This document shows, piece after piece, positions 62,040 to 64,000 of a stretch of 64,000 bases of DNA. Numbering within the stretch: the stretch's first letter is position 1; each line of letters opens with the position of its first letter. The translations under genes and the position numbers were made by a program. The DNA lies in the NCBI GenBank assembly GCA_030549775.1, contig CM060176.1:97579815-97643814 (forward strand), read 5' to 3'. A model generated the notes under the pieces. That model had not been told where the DNA came from. It saw nothing but the letters and a program-made list of their open reading frames with translations, and searched no databases. This DNA comes from Tamarix chinensis (lineage: Eukaryota; Streptophyta; Magnoliopsida; Caryophyllales; Tamaricaceae).

Positions 62040-62800
62040 GAAATATTAGCCATGGGAATACTTGTGTTTATCAAGGTTTTAGTTACAAGAATACTTGTGG
62101 CTATCAAATCATGTGCCACGGGACTACCCGTGGCTATGAAAACGTGTGTCACATGACTACTTGTGGCTATTGAGGCGTGGGCCATGGGACTACTTATGGC
62201 TATTGAGGTGTACTCCATAGGACTACTAGTAGTTATTGAGGAGTGTGACACAGAAACATTCTTGACTACTAAGATGTAGGCGATGAGAAGACTTGTGACT
62301 ACTAAAATATATAGCTTAAGACTACTCGTGGCTATTGAGGTATGCGCCACCAAAATACTCATGGCTATCAAGGCGTGCACCATAGGAAAACTCGTGACTA
62401 CCAATACATAGGCTACAGGAAGACCTATGACTATCGAGACATAGGTTACGGGAGTACTCGTGGCTATCAAGGTATGTCCCATGGAACTACTCATGGCTAT
62501 CAAGGCATATGCCACTGGAATACATGTAGACATTGATACATGGGCCACAGGACTGCTCATGGATATGGATGCATGCACCATGGAACTATTTGTGGCTATA
62601 GACACATCTACTATAGGACTGCTCGAAACTATGGATTCATGCACCGCGAGACTGCTTGTGGCTATCAATACATAGAGTGGCTCTAAATATATGCACCACT
62701 GAGCTTCTCAAGGCTACCGATACGTGCGCCAATAGAGTACTTGTGGCTATCATGACTTACGCCATGAGACTACTCGTGGCTATCAAAATATGGGTCACCA
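62040..62800. repeat. 3' subterminal repeat zone of the CACTA (33-bp units)
   Basis: About 22 diverged tandem units of 33 bp with consensus text GCCATGGGACTACTCGTGGC then TATCAAGGCGT. The unit contains an inverted repeat; the clearest is at 62115-62134, with 8-bp arms GCCACGGG and CCCGTGGC around ACTA. Such zones bind the tnpA protein in CACTA elements. The same GCCAC...GTGGC theme appears at the 5' end (34070-34790). Confidence 0.75.
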
Positions 62801-63030
62801 ATTACTCATGGATAATTTCATCAATTATAGCCACCAAATCAGTTTTCTTTTTGCTACCATTTTCATCACGGGATTATAGGTTATGGAAGGTGATGCCAAA
62901 AATTTTTATGGTGAAATGCTTTAGTCACGGGATTTTTACTTATTATCCATGAATGTTTTAGAGGCCTATACAATTATTTATTTTAGTTTCAATTTTATAC
63001 TTCATTAAACTTATGTCATTCACAACTACT

Positions 63031-64000
63031 CCAACACTTCATATAGGTTAATTAGCACATTTTGGATGATATAACACCTTAGAATACAGTGATTCCCATA
63101 ATTAAATTCACGGTGACCAAAATACCCTTATCGATAACCTAAGCCTTATTTCATATGAGTCTCATGTGTTTAGTAGCATTATTACCAAATCTACATTTTC
63201 TCCAAAGGAATTTCCATAATCATTTAACATTAATCATATCATAATTAAAACTCATGATACAACCATATTTCACACCAAAAGTTTTTCCACATAAAATAAC
63301 AATATCTTATGAACCTTACTTACTCTTTACTATCATATAATACCAACCCCATACCATAGTTTCAAAAATCATGAATGATTTCACATAATCACAATAACAT
63401 GTTACAACATACAAATCATGTATATCACTTAGAAATAAAGAACCCTAGATACAATAAGTATCGTTACAAAATGGATCTAGTCTCTAAGCTTGTAAAACCT
63501 ATTCTACCTCTTTAGGTACCATGGGAAAATCACCAAATAAAAGTATAATAAAACATCATTTGGACTAAACCACCTAAGTAAGGAAATGCATAAGTAAATA
63601 GTAGGGTAAAGGGAGGAAGACAACCTAACCAAATAAGGTTATTATTTGGGAAGAAGTTGCGTAATCAAAGGAGAGGAAATTAGAGGATGGGTCTACACCT
63701 AAAGTTGCATAAGTGAAGGGGGAGCTTCAGCCAAAGGTGGTAAAGGGAAGGTTTAGGTTGTAGGATAAAATGGTGCAGCAAGGAAAGGAAAGAAGGAAAG
63801 AAAAAGGGGAGTGGTGGAGTTAGCCGCAGGTAGGGGTGTTGTGGTGGAAATGGCCAAATTAAGGGGGTAAGATTAGTGGTTGTGGCCAGTGCTAGGGGTA
63901 GGTTGTGGTGAAGGTGGCCGGTTCTTGGGGGAGGAAATGGAAAAGATGGCCAGTGCTTGCATTCATGCTACATTTGAGCTCGCTGATGGGGGTGATTTTG
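63031..64000 (-). repeat. 5' LTR of the gypsy element, second piece
   Basis: 63040-63130 aligns with 505-600 of the window-edge LTR (AACACC-TTAGAATAC, CCAAAATACCC). 63230-64000 aligns with 26440-27182 of the 3' LTR, for example ACATAATCACAATAACATGT and AAGAACCCTAGA. It contains the start of the purine-rich island (63600-64000) and runs out of the window. Confidence 0.8.

Noticed and set aside
62018..62668. 216-residue minus frame as a real protein gene
   Set aside because: It is the 33-bp subterminal repeat read in frame; the unit length is a multiple of three and no promoter or family resemblance is visible. Kept as a finding, not as a gene.
62040..62800. CRISPR-like array
   Set aside because: There are no unique spacers of constant length between conserved repeats, and the context is a plant transposon end.
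63061..63091. AGAATACAGTG as the CACTA 3' terminus
   Set aside because: Sequence from about 63040 onward aligns with the window-edge LTR around 505-600, so the host LTR has already resumed before this point, and the following bases do not repeat CCA.

Overview
The window is nuclear DNA of a flowering plant, probably a eudicot. It is AT-rich and dominated by plant-type LTR retrotransposons, with one CACTA DNA transposon and one recognisable single-copy host gene. That gene is the 3' half of LST8, the WD40 subunit of the TOR kinase complex, on the + strand in five exons between 6901 and 17596, with GT-AG introns and plant-type LST8 sequence. One intron (7199-16700) is 9.5 kb because it has collected transposons. 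No tRNA or genuine rRNA gene was seen. All assignments come from reading the sequence; no database search was run.

Left part (1-19215): a truncated LTR at the window edge (1-2325), a G-rich stretch, then a 1.17 kb element with about 155-bp terminal inverted repeats (4416-5586) enclosing a minus-strand fragment of a conserved-looking but unidentified gene. LST8 follows. Its long intron holds a MITE (7513-7974), a hairpin repeat (about 8155-8625) and a large LTR-like block starting at 9378, which is itself interrupted by a gag-only retrotransposon (10757-14304).

Middle (19216-33606): a rearranged, partly palindromic cluster of Cassandra-type LTRs, which carry a 5S-rRNA-like promoter. It is split by a 4.0 kb solo LTR with perfect GATGG target duplications (19981-24018). 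After a copia-like LTR remnant comes a decayed minus-strand Ty3/gypsy chromovirus. Its 3' LTR is 25587-27744, its internal region 27745-33606, and its gag is interrupted by a small TRIM element (31975-32880).

Right part (33607-64000): the 5' LTR of the same gypsy element starts at 33607, is broken by a roughly 29 kb CACTA transposon (34060 to about 63030), and resumes from about 63030 past the window end. The CACTA carries a broken tnp2 transposase, a broken tnpA-like gene, a 42-bp repeat zone at its 5' end and a 33-bp palindromic repeat zone at its 3' end. Inside it sit a 4.7 kb solo LTR (35353-40056) and a 10.9 kb retroelement (44005-54904) that splits the transposase reading frame. That retroelement holds another solo LTR (47674-51958). 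The nesting is therefore four levels deep.

The most unusual object is the 44005-54904 insertion. Target duplications and an intact flanking reading frame show that it entered as one unit, yet its two ends are different LTRs: a 306-bp Cassandra LTR with a 5S-like polymerase III promoter at the 5' end, and a 4.8 kb gypsy LTR at the 3' end.
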